Source: Massilia sp. KIM (lineage in GTDB: Bacteria > Pseudomonadota > Gammaproteobacteria > Burkholderiales > Burkholderiaceae_D). Taken from it: DNA of 64,000 bases. The stretch covers positions 992,001 to 1,056,000 of the forward strand of contig NZ_MVAD01000002.1 of assembly GCF_002007115.1 (NCBI RefSeq), read 5' to 3'. Below the pieces are notes generated by a model. The model saw only the letters and a program-made list of their open reading frames with translations. It was not told where the DNA came from and searched no databases. The position numbers and the translations under genes were made by a program. This document shows, piece by piece, positions 46,080-55,445 of this stretch; position 1 is the first letter of the stretch; each line of letters opens with the position of its first letter.

Positions 46080-46622
46080 ATGCCGACGCTCGCGCGCCCG
46101 CTGAGCGACGGCGAGATCCGGATGGCGTCGCTGCTGTTTGGCGACGCCATCGACTACGCCCTTGTGCGCGTGCACAACCGGCGCTACCTGCCTTTCCAGC
46201 CCCGCAACTGCTGCATGACGCCGAACGGCAGCATGTACTTCCACCATTCCTGCTTCCTGCCCGATTACACGCGCGGCGCGGCTGGCGCGATCCACTGGTT
46301 CATGCACGAGATGGTGCACGTGTGGCAGCACCAGCTGGGCTATCCGGTGCGCCTGCGCGGGGCGGTCCGCATCGGCCTGCGCTATGGCTACACGCTGCGC
46401 GAGGACAGGACCCTGGCCGACTACAACATGGAGGCCCAGGGCGACCTGCTGGCCGACTACTTCGTGCTGAAGCACCTGCGCAAGCCGGACGCGATGCGCC
46501 AGCAGCGCTATCGCGCCAGCCTGGCGCTCTACGAGCGCGTGCTGGCCCGGTTCCTGGCGGCGCCCGGCGATCGCGCCAGCCTGCCGCGCGGCCTGGCGCG
46601 CAGGCTGCTGGTCAGGGCCTGA
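46080..46622 (+). CDS. Putative zinc metallopeptidase-like protein (HExxH), unassigned family
   Basis: A 180-residue protein with no signal peptide and a clear HEMVH motif (H76, E77, H80) followed 38 residues later by NMEAQGDLLADY, whose E118 could be the third zinc ligand. The pattern resembles the short zincin-like domain found in some Rhs/Vgr-associated proteins. The family is not recognised with confidence. It starts ten bases after eda and may share its transcript, but no metabolic reason is apparent. Its 3' end overlaps the convergent cytochrome gene by 11 bases. Confidence 0.68.
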   Translation: MPTLARPLSDGEIRMASLLFGDAIDYALVRVHNRRYLPFQPRNCCMTPNGSMYFHHSCFLPDYTRGAAGAIHWFMHEMVHVWQHQLGYPVRLRGAVRIGLRYGYTLREDRTLADYNMEAQGDLLADYFVLKHLRKPDAMRQQRYRASLALYERVLARFLAAPGDRASLPRGLARRLLVRA

Positions 46623-47517
46623 GCCCGGTCGCGCGCGGCGGCAGCGACTGGAAGTAGTGGTACATGGCGTCGAGGTCGGTGTCGTTCAGGTTGCGCAGCG
46701 CGGCGAAGGGCATGGCCGGGTCGACGCGGGAACCGTCCGGACGCAGGCCGCTGCGCATCATGTCGCGGAAGGAGGCGGCATCCGGATAGCGCGGCAGCAC
46801 CGAGCCGGGGCCCGGGGTCAGGTTGGCCGCCGCCGGCCAGGAGGGCGGGCCGCCCGCGATCTTGCCGCCGCTGAGGTTCGCGCCGTGGCAGCCCATGCAC
46901 ATATTGGCCACGTACATCCCGTGCTGCACCGAGACGGCCGGCGTCACCGCGGGTTCCGGCGGCAGCGTGTGGTCGATCTTCGCGGCGGCGTCCTGGATCA
47001 CGCCCAGCCCGTACATCAGCTTGAAGGGCAGCGGCGTCTCGATGCGCGCGGCCACACCGGCTACCGGCGGAAGCTGGCGCGCGTAGCTGATCAGCGCGAC
47101 AGCGTCCTCGTCGCTCATGCGGTTCCAGTCTTCGCTCGGCATGATCTGCACCGGCCGGCCATCCGGCTTGACGCCGTGGCGCAGGACGCGCAGCCAGTCG
47201 CCGGCGTCGTAGTCCTTGACCACGCCGTTGGCGCCGCCCGTGATGTTGGGCGCCACCACCAGCATGCCGTCGCCGTCGATGATGGTGCGTCCCGCGCCGC
47301 GCGCGCCGTGGCAGTCGGCGCAGCCGCGCGAGTTGAACAGATAGCGCCCGCGGTCCAGCGTGGCCGGGCTGTTGTCGAGGTCGAGCGCCGCGACTTCGAC
47401 GCGAATGACGCGGGTGCGGGTTTGTTCTCCGACGTGAAGGGCGGTGGCCACCGCCAGGCCGGCGAGGCCGAAGAGCGCGCCCATGCCGATGGCCGCGCGT
47501 TTGATCCAGGTTTTCAT
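46612..47517 (-). CDS. Diheme c-type cytochrome
   Basis: A 301-residue cytochrome with an N-terminal hydrophobic anchor (IGMGALFGLAGLAVATALHV) and two CxxCH heme sites, CADCH at 66-70 and CMGCH at 207-211. Methionine ligands may come from VQIMPSEDW and PAMPFAAL. The two-domain layout resembles the cytochrome c subunits of membrane alcohol or aldehyde dehydrogenases. No dehydrogenase partner is adjacent. It should sit on the periplasmic face of the inner membrane. Confidence 0.88.
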   Translation of the reverse strand: MKTWIKRAAIGMGALFGLAGLAVATALHVGEQTRTRVIRVEVAALDLDNSPATLDRGRYLFNSRGCADCHGARGAGRTIIDGDGMLVVAPNITGGANGVVKDYDAGDWLRVLRHGVKPDGRPVQIMPSEDWNRMSDEDAVALISYARQLPPVAGVAARIETPLPFKLMYGLGVIQDAAAKIDHTLPPEPAVTPAVSVQHGMYVANMCMGCHGANLSGGKIAGGPPSWPAAANLTPGPGSVLPRYPDAASFRDMMRSGLRPDGSRVDPAMPFAALRNLNDTDLDAMYHYFQSLPPRATGLRP

Positions 47518-47640
47518 GTGCTGATGTTCTGTGCTGTCCGTTCAGCCGGTCGTGGACCGGCACACCCCGTGCAAGGGGACCAGGCCTAGCTACGTGCGCC
47601 ATGCCTGGCCGGATGCAGGAACCTCAGCCGGCGTGCCTGC

Positions 47641-47994
47641 TCAGCCCTTGGCGCGCGAAGGCGCCGGCGCCGGGCCGCAGCCGCGGGTGCACTGCCGGAA
47701 GCGGGTGTCGCAGCGTGCGCCGCGTTCCGCCAGCGCGCGCTGGAAGCTCGACTTCTCGGCGGCGCGCACCTCGGCCGGCTGGCCCTCGCGTCGTGCGGCT
47801 GCCTGCGCGTGCGGATTGCTGTCCTCGATCTTGATCAGAGGGGCGCTGTCGTAGCTGGCCGCCTCGGCCGCCTGGGCGCGGCACTCCTTGCGTTCGGAGT
47901 CGCACATGGATTGGCAGAAGCCTGCGTCCTGGGCATGGCCGCTGCTTGCAGCCAGCAGTGCGCACACCAGTGCGGGGAAAGGGAAGCGCTTCAT
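47641..47994 (-). CDS. Secreted protein with mirror-symmetric cysteines, unassigned
   Basis: A 117-residue protein with a cleavable signal (ALVCALLAASSGHAQ). The mature part has six cysteines in two mirror-image clusters: C-x3-C-x6-C near the start (FCQSMCDSERKECR) and C-x6-C-x3-C near the end (RCDTRFRQCTRGC). The middle is polar and helix-prone. An antiparallel helical hairpin tied by three disulfides would explain this symmetry, as in twin-CxnC proteins. No known family is recognised. The ATG at 47994 directly precedes the signal peptide. Confidence 0.72.
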   Translation of the reverse strand: MKRFPFPALVCALLAASSGHAQDAGFCQSMCDSERKECRAQAAEAASYDSAPLIKIEDSNPHAQAAARREGQPAEVRAAEKSSFQRALAERGARCDTRFRQCTRGCGPAPAPSRAKG

Positions 47995-48164
47995 CGCCGG
48001 TCCTCGGTCAAGGAAAAGTCCAGTCTGATGTGTCGCTGCATTTTTGGCAATGCGCACAGCATGGTTTCGCAGGCATCCGCCGGCCCCGGGAGCCCGGTTT
48101 TCGCGCCCCGGGCCGGACTATCCTTTAAAATGGCGCATTCTTTTTCTTCTACCAACAGAGCATC

Positions 48165-48842
48165 ATGACTCAAGACGAACTCAAGCAGGCAGTGGCGCGC
48201 GCCGCCATCGAATACGTGGTCGACGGCGAAATCATCGGCGTGGGCACCGGCTCGACCGCCAATTTCTTCATCGACGAACTGGCCAAGATCAAGGACCACA
48301 TCAAGGGCACCGTGGCCTCGTCGGAAGGCACGGCGGCCCGCCTGCGCGGCCACGGCATCCCGGTGTTCGACCTGAACGAGATCGAGTCGATCGCGGTCTA
48401 CATCGACGGCGCGGACGAGATCACGGCCCAGGGCGCGATGATCAAGGGCGGCGGCGCGGCCCTGACCCGCGAGAAGATCGTGGCCTCGGTGTCGAAGCAG
48501 TTCGTCTGCATCGCCGACGGTTCCAAGCTGGTGGAAACGCTGGGCAAGTTCCCACTGCCGGTCGAAGTGATTCCGATGGCGCGCGCGGCCGTGATGCGCC
48601 AGCTGGCGGCCCTGGGCGGCCAGCCGCGCCTGCGCACCAAGCCGGGCAGCGACGAGGCCTTCATCACCGACAACGGCGGCGAGATCATCGACGTGGCCGG
48701 CCTGTCGATCGCCGATCCGGTGGCGCTGGAAAGCAAGATCAACCAGATCGTCGGCGTGATCGCCGTCGGCCTGTTCGCGCAGCGCGGCGCCAATGTCTGC
48801 CTGCTGGGCACGGCGGAAGGCGTCAAGAAGCTGACGTTCTGA
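48165..48842 (+). CDS. rpiA: Ribose-5-phosphate isomerase A
   Basis: A 225-residue enzyme interconverting ribose-5-phosphate and ribulose-5-phosphate. Conserved elements are [24 protein letters not shown] with its catalytic Asp, and [16 protein letters not shown]. Length is typical (E. coli 219). No strong ribosome-binding site. The lipoprotein gene follows 13 bases later. Confidence 0.96.
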   Translation: MTQDELKQAVARAAIEYVVDGEIIGVGTGSTANFFIDELAKIKDHIKGTVASSEGTAARLRGHGIPVFDLNEIESIAVYIDGADEITAQGAMIKGGGAALTREKIVASVSKQFVCIADGSKLVETLGKFPLPVEVIPMARAAVMRQLAALGGQPRLRTKPGSDEAFITDNGGEIIDVAGLSIADPVALESKINQIVGVIAVGLFAQRGANVCLLGTAEGVKKLTF

Positions 48843-48855
48843 GCGGGAGGCTCGC

Positions 48856-49185
48856 ATGAAGCGCGCGCTGGTGCTGGCGGCCGTCCTGCTGGGCGGTTGC
48901 TCCATGTTCAAGAGCAAGATGGAAGCGGCGCCGGCGGCGGTCGCGGCCAAGCCGGCTGCGGCCGGGCTGGTCGACGCCAACGGCGCGCCGATCGAGCGGG
49001 TGCCGTTCAGGACCGGCGTGTCCTCGGCCACGGTCGAGAAGCTGGCGCGCGGGCATGCCTGCGAAGGCGGGCAGGGGGCGGGCTTGATTACGGAGCCGGG
49101 GCCGGTGGAGGTTTACCGGATGCAGTGCGATAACGGCAAGGTGTTCATGGCGCGGTGCGAATTGCGCCAGTGCAAAAAGATGTAG
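48856..49185 (+). CDS. Small lipoprotein, unassigned
   Basis: A 109-residue lipoprotein: basic start MKRALVLAAVLLGGC with acylated C15, a spacer rich in Ala, then a small C-terminal domain with four cysteines (GHACEGG, RMQCDNG, ARCELRQCKKM). The cysteine pattern suggests two disulfides in the periplasm. No family is recognised. GGGAGG precedes the ATG, and it is probably co-transcribed with rpiA. Confidence 0.75.
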   Translation: MKRALVLAAVLLGGCSMFKSKMEAAPAAVAAKPAAAGLVDANGAPIERVPFRTGVSSATVEKLARGHACEGGQGAGLITEPGPVEVYRMQCDNGKVFMARCELRQCKKM

Positions 49186-49262
49186 TCTTCGACTACTTGT
49201 TTCCCGATGCGTGCTAGCGGCGTATCAGGAATCGCGGTGATGGTTGTAACCCATCGCCCATT

Positions 49263-49371
49263 AACGTCATCCCGGCGAAGGCCGGGATCCAAGTTTGTTC
49301 GCATTCCACCGTCGTTTGACGCTGGTGGCATGCTGAGGAACTTGGATCCCGGCCTTCGCCGGGATGACGTT
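49263..49371. repeat. REP-like palindrome pair 5 (inverted)
   Basis: Copies at 49263-49295 and 49339-49371 in opposite orientation with AAGTT ends facing inward, between the convergent lipoprotein and yggX genes. Both copies carry the hairpin core CCCGGC-GAAG-GCCGGG or its complement. Nothing else is recognised in the gap from 49186 to 49466. Confidence 0.92.
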
Positions 49372-49466
49372 GTTTGAGGCAGGCTCGGTGCCTGCGTCAG
49401 GGTGCCGGTCGCCCCTTACGAGCCGCGAGCGGGCACTCGGGCGCAAGCGGCAGCAGGTGTGCGAAC

Positions 49467-49739
49467 TTACGCAGTCGGCGGCACGTACCCGACAGCCTGA
49501 TCCGCGCCTTCACCGAAGAAGTGACGCTCCATCTGGGTCGCCAGGTACTTGCGCGCGCGGTCGTCCGCAAGGTTGAGGCGGTTCTCGTTGATCAGCATGG
49601 TCTGGTGCTTCAGCCATGCCTGCCACGCTTCCTTCGACACCGATTGATAGATTTTCTTGCCCAGCTCGCCTGGAACCGGCGGGAAATCCAGCCCTTCGGC
49701 TTCCTTGTTGAGTTTGATGCAGTGGACGTTGCGGGCCAT
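49467..49739 (-). CDS. yggX: Fe(2+)-trafficking protein YggX
   Basis: A 90-residue YggX: the start [20 protein letters not shown] and the segment [20 protein letters not shown] are strongly conserved. It is linked to oxidative protection of Fe-S clusters and to iron handling in the cytosol. Cys7 is the residue implicated in the family. AGGAG precedes the ATG. It lies downstream of argA with a 39-base gap. Confidence 0.95.
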   Translation of the reverse strand: MARNVHCIKLNKEAEGLDFPPVPGELGKKIYQSVSKEAWQAWLKHQTMLINENRLNLADDRARKYLATQMERHFFGEGADQAVGYVPPTA

Positions 49740-49778
49740 TCTGTACTCCTGTTAATCCGTGACGGTATGAAACCGCTA

Positions 49779-51092
49779 TTATAAAGACTTGATCAAAACC
49801 TGCGACCGGCGCTGCCAGTTATACATATGCTGGCGGTCCTTGGGCAGGTCGTCCACGGTGGCCGGCACGAAGCCGCGCTTCTTGAACCAGTGCGAGGTGC
49901 GGGTGGTCAGCACGAACAGCTTGTTCAGGCCCGCGGCGCGCGCCCGGTTCTCCATGTGCTTCAGGATGCGTTCGCCGTCGCCCTGGGCCTGGGCGTCCGG
50001 GCTCACCGTCAGGCAGGCCATCTCTGCCATCTTCGATTCCGGGAAGGGGTAGAGCGCGGCGCAGCCGAAGATCACGCCGTCGTGCTCGATCACCGAGAAC
50101 TGGTCGATCTCGCGCTCGATCAGCTCGCGCCCGCGATACACCAGGGTGCCGTCGGCTTCCAGCGGCTCGATCAGCTTGATAATTCCGCCGACGTCCTCAA
50201 TTGTGGCCTGGCGCAGGCTCTCCAGGTTCTCGTGGCTGATCATGGTGCCCACGCCGTCGTGGGTGAAGACCTCGAGCAGGGCCGAGCCGTCCATCGAGAA
50301 CGGGATGATGTGGGTGCGGTCCACGCCGCTGTTGCAGGCCTTGATCGCGTGCTGCATGTAGAAGGACGCATCGGCAGGCAGGAAGCCGGCCTGCAGCACC
50401 GCCTCGGCCTGGTGCGACGAGAGTTCGCGCAGCTCGACCCCGGCGGCATCCTTCATCATCGGCGTCTCGGTGATGAAGATCAGCTTGTCCGCATGCAGGG
50501 CGATGGCGGCCGACGCGGCCACGTCTTCCATGGTCAGGTTGAAGATCTCGCCGGTCGGCGAGAAGCCCAGCGGTGACAGCAGCACCAGGCTGTCCTCGGT
50601 CTGCAAGATCGGATGGATCTTTTCGGCCGCGATCTTGCGGGTCACGCCGGTGAGCTCGAAGTCGACGCCGTCGATCACGCCGAGCGGACGGGCGAGCACG
50701 AAGTTGCCCGAGACGATGCTGATCTGGGCGTGCGACATCGGGGTGTTCGGCAGGCCCTGGCTGAAGGCGGCTTCGATGTCGAGACGCAATTCGCCCGCGG
50801 CTTCCTTCGCGCATTCGAGCGCGGCGGAATCGGTGATCCGGATACCGTTGTGGAAACGGCCTTCGACGTTACGCAGCGCGAGCTGTTCGGCCACCTGCGG
50901 ACGCGAGCCGTGCACCAGCACGATGCGGATCCCGAGGCCGACCAGCAGCGACAGGTCCTGGGCCAGGATCGGCAGGGCGCCGGAAGCGACCAGTTCACCG
51001 GGGAAGGCCACCACGAAGGTCTTGCCGCCGAAGGCGTGAATGTACGGCGCGACGGAGCGCAGCCACTGGACGAATTGGGTAGGGTTTTCCAT
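49779..51092 (-). CDS. argA: N-acetylglutamate synthase
   Basis: A 437-residue bacterial ArgA: an amino-acid-kinase-like domain (about 20-290, IRIVLVHGSRPQVAEQL) that binds arginine as feedback inhibitor, and a C-terminal GNAT acetyltransferase domain (about 295-437, CLTVSPDAQAQGDGERILKH). It acetylates glutamate at the start of arginine synthesis. I use the ATG at 51092. A TATAAT hexamer (51100-51105) ends seven bases before it, so the mRNA may be leaderless. An ATG at 51101 lies inside that hexamer and is unlikely. Confidence 0.94.
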   Translation of the reverse strand: MENPTQFVQWLRSVAPYIHAFGGKTFVVAFPGELVASGALPILAQDLSLLVGLGIRIVLVHGSRPQVAEQLALRNVEGRFHNGIRITDSAALECAKEAAGELRLDIEAAFSQGLPNTPMSHAQISIVSGNFVLARPLGVIDGVDFELTGVTRKIAAEKIHPILQTEDSLVLLSPLGFSPTGEIFNLTMEDVAASAAIALHADKLIFITETPMMKDAAGVELRELSSHQAEAVLQAGFLPADASFYMQHAIKACNSGVDRTHIIPFSMDGSALLEVFTHDGVGTMISHENLESLRQATIEDVGGIIKLIEPLEADGTLVYRGRELIEREIDQFSVIEHDGVIFGCAALYPFPESKMAEMACLTVSPDAQAQGDGERILKHMENRARAAGLNKLFVLTTRTSHWFKKRGFVPATVDDLPKDRQHMYNWQRRSQVLIKSL

Positions 51093-51146
51093 TTGCCGCA
51101 TTATAATTCGCTGCGCGTTTTGCGCACCAAAACCTTGTAAAAATCA

Positions 51147-54100
51147 ATGTCTGAACAGAGTAACAAGCCTTCGCCGCAGCCGGCGCGCGCCGCCTCCACC
51201 ACTCCTTCCGCTGCGCCGCGCGAGCGCCGCGGGCAGGGACAGCCGCGCGCGCCGATGACGCAGACCCGCGACGGCGAACTGCAGACCACGCCGGAAGCGC
51301 GCCATCCGCAGGAGCAGGGCGGCGAGCGCCGCCACGACGGCCCGCGCGCCCAGCGCGCACCCGCGCCGCGCCGCGAGGGCGAAGGGCCGGGACGCGAAGG
51401 GCAGGGCCACGATAGGCCGGGCCACGATAGGCCGGGCCGCGAAAGGCCACGCCGCGAAGGCGAGGGGCAGCGCCGCGAAGGCGAAGGGCCGCGCCGTGAA
51501 GGCAGCGAGCGCCCACCCCGTGCGCCGCGCGAGGACGCGCAGCCGGTCGCGCGCAATCCGCTCCCGCCGATCACCTTCCCCGAGGACCTGCCGGTCTCCG
51601 GCCGCCGCGCCGAAATCGCCAGGGCGATCAGCGAGAACCAGGTCGTCATCGTGTCCGGCGAAACCGGATCGGGCAAGACCACCCAGCTGCCCAAGATCTG
51701 CCTGGAACTCGGGCGCGGTTCCAAGGGCCTGATCGGCCACACCCAGCCGCGCCGCATCGCGGCCTCGTCGACCGCCAAGCGCATCGCCGTGGAACTCGGC
51801 ACGCCCCTGGGCGAGCACGTGGGCTACAAGGTGCGCTTCAACGACACCCTGCAGAAAGGCGCCTCGGTCAAGCTGATGACCGACGGTATCCTGCTGGCCG
51901 AAACCCAGACCGACCCGCTGCTCAGGGCCTACGACACGATCATCATCGACGAGGCCCACGAGCGCAGCCTGAACATCGACTTCCTGCTTGGTTACCTGAA
52001 GCAGCTGCTGCCGCGCCGCCCTGACCTGAAGGTGATCATCACCTCGGCGACCATCGACGCCGAGCGCTTCGCGCGCCACTTCGGCTCCAACGACAAGCCG
52101 GCGCCGGTGATCGAGGTCTCGGGCCGCCTGTACAAGGTGGAGGTGCGCTACCGTCCGGTGGAGCGCGACCAGGTGAACGTGGCCGGCGTCACCAAACCGG
52201 GCGAGCCGCCGCCGAAGGCCCAGGCCGCGCGCGACAAGCGCGACCTGATGGACGCCGTGGTCGACGCGGTCGACGAGTTGTGCCGCATCGGCTCGGGCGA
52301 CGTGCTGGTCTTCCTGCCCGGCGAGCGCGAGATCCGCGACGCCGCCGAAGCCCTGCGCAAGCACCATCCGCCGCACGTCGAGATCCTGCCGCTGTTCGCG
52401 CGCCTGTCGGTGGAGGAGCAGGACCGCGTGTTCCGCACCACCAACGCGCGCCGCATCGTGCTGGCCACCAACGTGGCCGAGACCTCGCTGACCGTGCCAG
52501 GCATCCGCTACGTGGTCGACACCGGCCTGGCGCGCGTCAAGCGCTACAGCTTCCGCAACAAGGTCGAGCAGCTGCAGATCGAGCCGGTGGCGCAGTCGGC
52601 CGCCAACCAGCGCGCCGGCCGCTGCGGCCGCGTGGCCGACGGCGTCTGCATCCGCCTGTACGAGGAAGAGGATTTCGTCAAGCGTCCGAAGTTCAGCGAT
52701 CCCGAGATCCTGCGTTCCTCGCTGGCCTCGGTCATCCTGCGCATGAAATCCCTGCGCCTGGCCGACGTCGAGACCTTTCCCTTCATCGAGGCGCCGCAAG
52801 GCCGCGCGATCGCCGACGGCTACCAGCTGCTGCACGAGATCGGCGCGGTCGACGACACCAACGAACTGACCCCGCTCGGCCGCAAGCTGGCCAAGCTGCC
52901 GCTCGACCCGCGCGTGGGCCGCATGATCCTGGCCGCGGTGGACAACGTCTGCCTCACCGAGATGCTGATCGTGGCCTCGGCCCTGTCGACCCAGGACCCG
53001 CGCGACCGCCCGATCGAATACCAGCAGCAGGCCGACGAGAAGCACAAGAAGTTCGCCGACGACAAGTCCGAGTTCCTCAGCTACCTCAAGATGTGGCAGT
53101 GGTTCGAGGAAGCGATCGAGCACAAGAAATCCAACCGCCAGCTGCAGGAGAACTGCCGCGCCAACTTCCTGTCGCAGTTGCGCCTGCGCGAGTGGCGCGA
53201 CGTGCACTCGCAGCTGCTCACCATCGTGCGCGAGCAGGGCTGGCGCCTGAACGACGCGCCCGCGACCTACGAGCAGCTCCACATGGCGCTGCTCACTGGC
53301 CTCTTGGGCAACATCGGCTTCAAGTCCGAGGACGAGCAGGGCGTCTACGTGGGCGCGCGCGGCATCAAGTTCCACGTCTGGCCCGGCTCCTACCTGGCCA
53401 AGAAGGCGGGACGCTGGGTGATGGCGGCCGAGCTGGTCGAGACCACGCGCCTGTACGCCCGCACCATCGCCCAGATCCAGCCGGAGTGGGTGGAGAAGAT
53501 CGGCGCCCACCTGCTCAAGAAATCCTGGGGCGAGCCGCGCTGGGAAAAGCGCCAGGCCCAGGTGACGGCGCTGGAGCGCGCCACCCTGTACGGCATCGTC
53601 GTCTACAGCAACCGCCGCATCAACTATGGCCAGCACAATCCGATCGAGGCGCGCGAGATCTTCATCCGCGACGCCCTGGTCGCCGGCGACTACGAGACCC
53701 GCCTGCCGTTCTACATCCACAACCACAAGCTGGTGAAGGACATCGAGAACCTCGAGCACAAGTCGCGCCGCCAGGACGTGCTGGTGGACGACCAGCTGAT
53801 CTACGCCTTCTACGACAAGGAGATCCCGACCAGCGTGGTGAACGGGGCCGGCTTCGAGAAGTGGTACAAGGACGCGGCGCGCGACGACCCCAAGCTGCTC
53901 TATTTGAACCGCGAAGAGCTGATGCGCCACGAGGCGGCCGGCGTGACCACCGAGCTGTTCCCGAAGACCATGAACGTCACCGGCATCGAGATGGGGCTGA
54001 GCTACCATTTCGAGCCGGGCAGCCCGCGCGACGGCGTGACCCTGGCGGTGCCGCTGTTCGCGCTGAACCAGATACCGCAGGAGCGCGCGGCCTGGCTGGT

Positions 54101-55433
54101 GCCGGGCATGCTGAAGGAGAAGGTGCACCTGCTGCTGAAGTCCCTGCCGCAGAAGCTGCGCCGCCACTGCGTGCCGCTGCCCGAGTACGCGGCGAAGTTC
54201 GTCGACCGCATCGACGCCGCCGGCAGCTTCGGGCGCGGCGACCTGGTCGACGTCCTGATCGGCGACATCCACGCCCAGACCGGCGTGCGCGTGATGAGCA
54301 CCGACTTCAAGCTCGAGACCCTGCCGGCCCACCTGTTCATGAATTTCAAGGTGATCGACGAGCACGGGCGCCAGCTCGACATGGGCCGCAACCTGGCCAG
54401 CCTGCAGGCCGAGCTGGGCGGGCAGGCGCGGCAGAGCTTCCAGAAGATGGCCGAGGCCAAGCCGGTCGAGCGTGCGCAGGCGGCGAGCCCGCAGGCGGCG
54501 AGCCCGCAGGCCGCGCCGGCCGCCAAGGCCAAGGGCGGCGCCCAGCCCGCGGCGGCGGCGCCCGCCAACCCGCCGGCCGCCGGACAGCACACCGGCATCA
54601 CCGCCTGGACCTTCGGCGAACTGCCGGAACTACTGGAGATCAAGCAGGGCAAGCTGAACCTGATCGGCTTCCCGGCCCTGGTCGACAAGGGCACGCATTG
54701 CGACCTCGAGGTCTTCGACGACCCCAACGTGGCGGCGCGCACCCACCGCGTCGGCCTGCGCCGCCTGTTCGCGCTGCAGTTCAAGGAGCAGCTCAAGTTC
54801 GCCGAGAAGAACATCCCCGGCCTGCAGCAGATGGGGATGCAGTTCATGAGCGTGGGCACGCAGGAAGACCTGCGCGACCAGATCGTGGCCAAGGCGATCG
54901 ACATCGCCTGCCTGCAGGACCCGCTGCCGCACGATGCCGCTTCCTTCAACAAGCGGCGCGACGAGGGCAAGGGCCGCATCGGCCTGCTCATCAACGAGGT
55001 CGCGCGCCTGGCAGGGCAGGTGCTGGGCGAGTTCCACGGCATGCCCAAGCGCCTGCAAAGCCTGCCGCAGCCGGTGGCGGCGGACATCCAGGAACAGTTG
55101 CGCGGCCTGGTGCACAAACGCTTCATCCTGGAGAACGAGTACAGCCAGCTGGCCCACTTCCCGCGCTACCTGAAGGCGATCAACGTGCGTATCGAGAAGC
55201 TGCGCGGAAATCCCTCGCGCGACGCCCAGCTGATGGCCGAGTGGCAGGGCGCCGCCGTCCAGTTCCAGCGCACGCTCAAGAACCAGCCGGTCAAGAACAT
55301 GGACCCGCGCATGACGGAGTTCCGCTGGATGCTGGAAGAGCTGCGGGTCTCGCTGTTCGCGCAGGAGCTCAGGACCCCGATGCCGGTGTCGAGCAAGCGC
55401 CTGCAGAAGGTGTGGGAGTCGATGCTGCGCTGA
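51147..55433 (+). CDS. hrpA: ATP-dependent RNA helicase HrpA with repetitive N-terminal extension
   Basis: A 1428-residue DEAH-box helicase, about 130 residues longer than E. coli HrpA. Walker A is GETGSGKTTQ (171-180), the DEAH box lies at 268-271, and motif VI is QRAGRCGRVADG. The C-terminal DUF3418 region is present. Residues 1-135 are extremely basic and made of short Arg/Gly/Glu repeats (such as GHDRPGHDRPG and RREGEGQRREGEG), and a second low-complexity linker (AASPQAASPQAAP) sits near 1112-1145. HrpA resolves stalled ribosome/mRNA complexes. The repeats are probably an RNA-binding tail. Confidence 0.95.
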   Translation: MSEQSNKPSPQPARAASTTPSAAPRERRGQGQPRAPMTQTRDGELQTTPEARHPQEQGGERRHDGPRAQRAPAPRREGEGPGREGQGHDRPGHDRPGRERPRREGEGQRREGEGPRREGSERPPRAPREDAQPVARNPLPPITFPEDLPVSGRRAEIARAISENQVVIVSGETGSGKTTQLPKICLELGRGSKGLIGHTQPRRIAASSTAKRIAVELGTPLGEHVGYKVRFNDTLQKGASVKLMTDGILLAETQTDPLLRAYDTIIIDEAHERSLNIDFLLGYLKQLLPRRPDLKVIITSATIDAERFARHFGSNDKPAPVIEVSGRLYKVEVRYRPVERDQVNVAGVTKPGEPPPKAQAARDKRDLMDAVVDAVDELCRIGSGDVLVFLPGEREIRDAAEALRKHHPPHVEILPLFARLSVEEQDRVFRTTNARRIVLATNVAETSLTVPGIRYVVDTGLARVKRYSFRNKVEQLQIEPVAQSAANQRAGRCGRVADGVCIRLYEEEDFVKRPKFSDPEILRSSLASVILRMKSLRLADVETFPFIEAPQGRAIADGYQLLHEIGAVDDTNELTPLGRKLAKLPLDPRVGRMILAAVDNVCLTEMLIVASALSTQDPRDRPIEYQQQADEKHKKFADDKSEFLSYLKMWQWFEEAIEHKKSNRQLQENCRANFLSQLRLREWRDVHSQLLTIVREQGWRLNDAPATYEQLHMALLTGLLGNIGFKSEDEQGVYVGARGIKFHVWPGSYLAKKAGRWVMAAELVETTRLYARTIAQIQPEWVEKIGAHLLKKSWGEPRWEKRQAQVTALERATLYGIVVYSNRRINYGQHNPIEAREIFIRDALVAGDYETRLPFYIHNHKLVKDIENLEHKSRRQDVLVDDQLIYAFYDKEIPTSVVNGAGFEKWYKDAARDDPKLLYLNREELMRHEAAGVTTELFPKTMNVTGIEMGLSYHFEPGSPRDGVTLAVPLFALNQIPQERAAWLVPGMLKEKVHLLLKSLPQKLRRHCVPLPEYAAKFVDRIDAAGSFGRGDLVDVLIGDIHAQTGVRVMSTDFKLETLPAHLFMNFKVIDEHGRQLDMGRNLASLQAELGGQARQSFQKMAEAKPVERAQAASPQAASPQAAPAAKAKGGAQPAAAAPANPPAAGQHTGITAWTFGELPELLEIKQGKLNLIGFPALVDKGTHCDLEVFDDPNVAARTHRVGLRRLFALQFKEQLKFAEKNIPGLQQMGMQFMSVGTQEDLRDQIVAKAIDIACLQDPLPHDAASFNKRRDEGKGRIGLLINEVARLAGQVLGEFHGMPKRLQSLPQPVAADIQEQLRGLVHKRFILENEYSQLAHFPRYLKAINVRIEKLRGNPSRDAQLMAEWQGAAVQFQRTLKNQPVKNMDPRMTEFRWMLEELRVSLFAQELRTPMPVSSKRLQKVWESMLR

Positions 55434-55445
55434 AGCGGCGGGGAT

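Noticed and set aside
51144..54590. An 1148-codon open frame on the minus strand opposite hrpA
   Set aside because: Same cause. The composition is Leu/Gly/Arg/Val/Ala shadow sequence and the plus strand has all helicase motifs in order.
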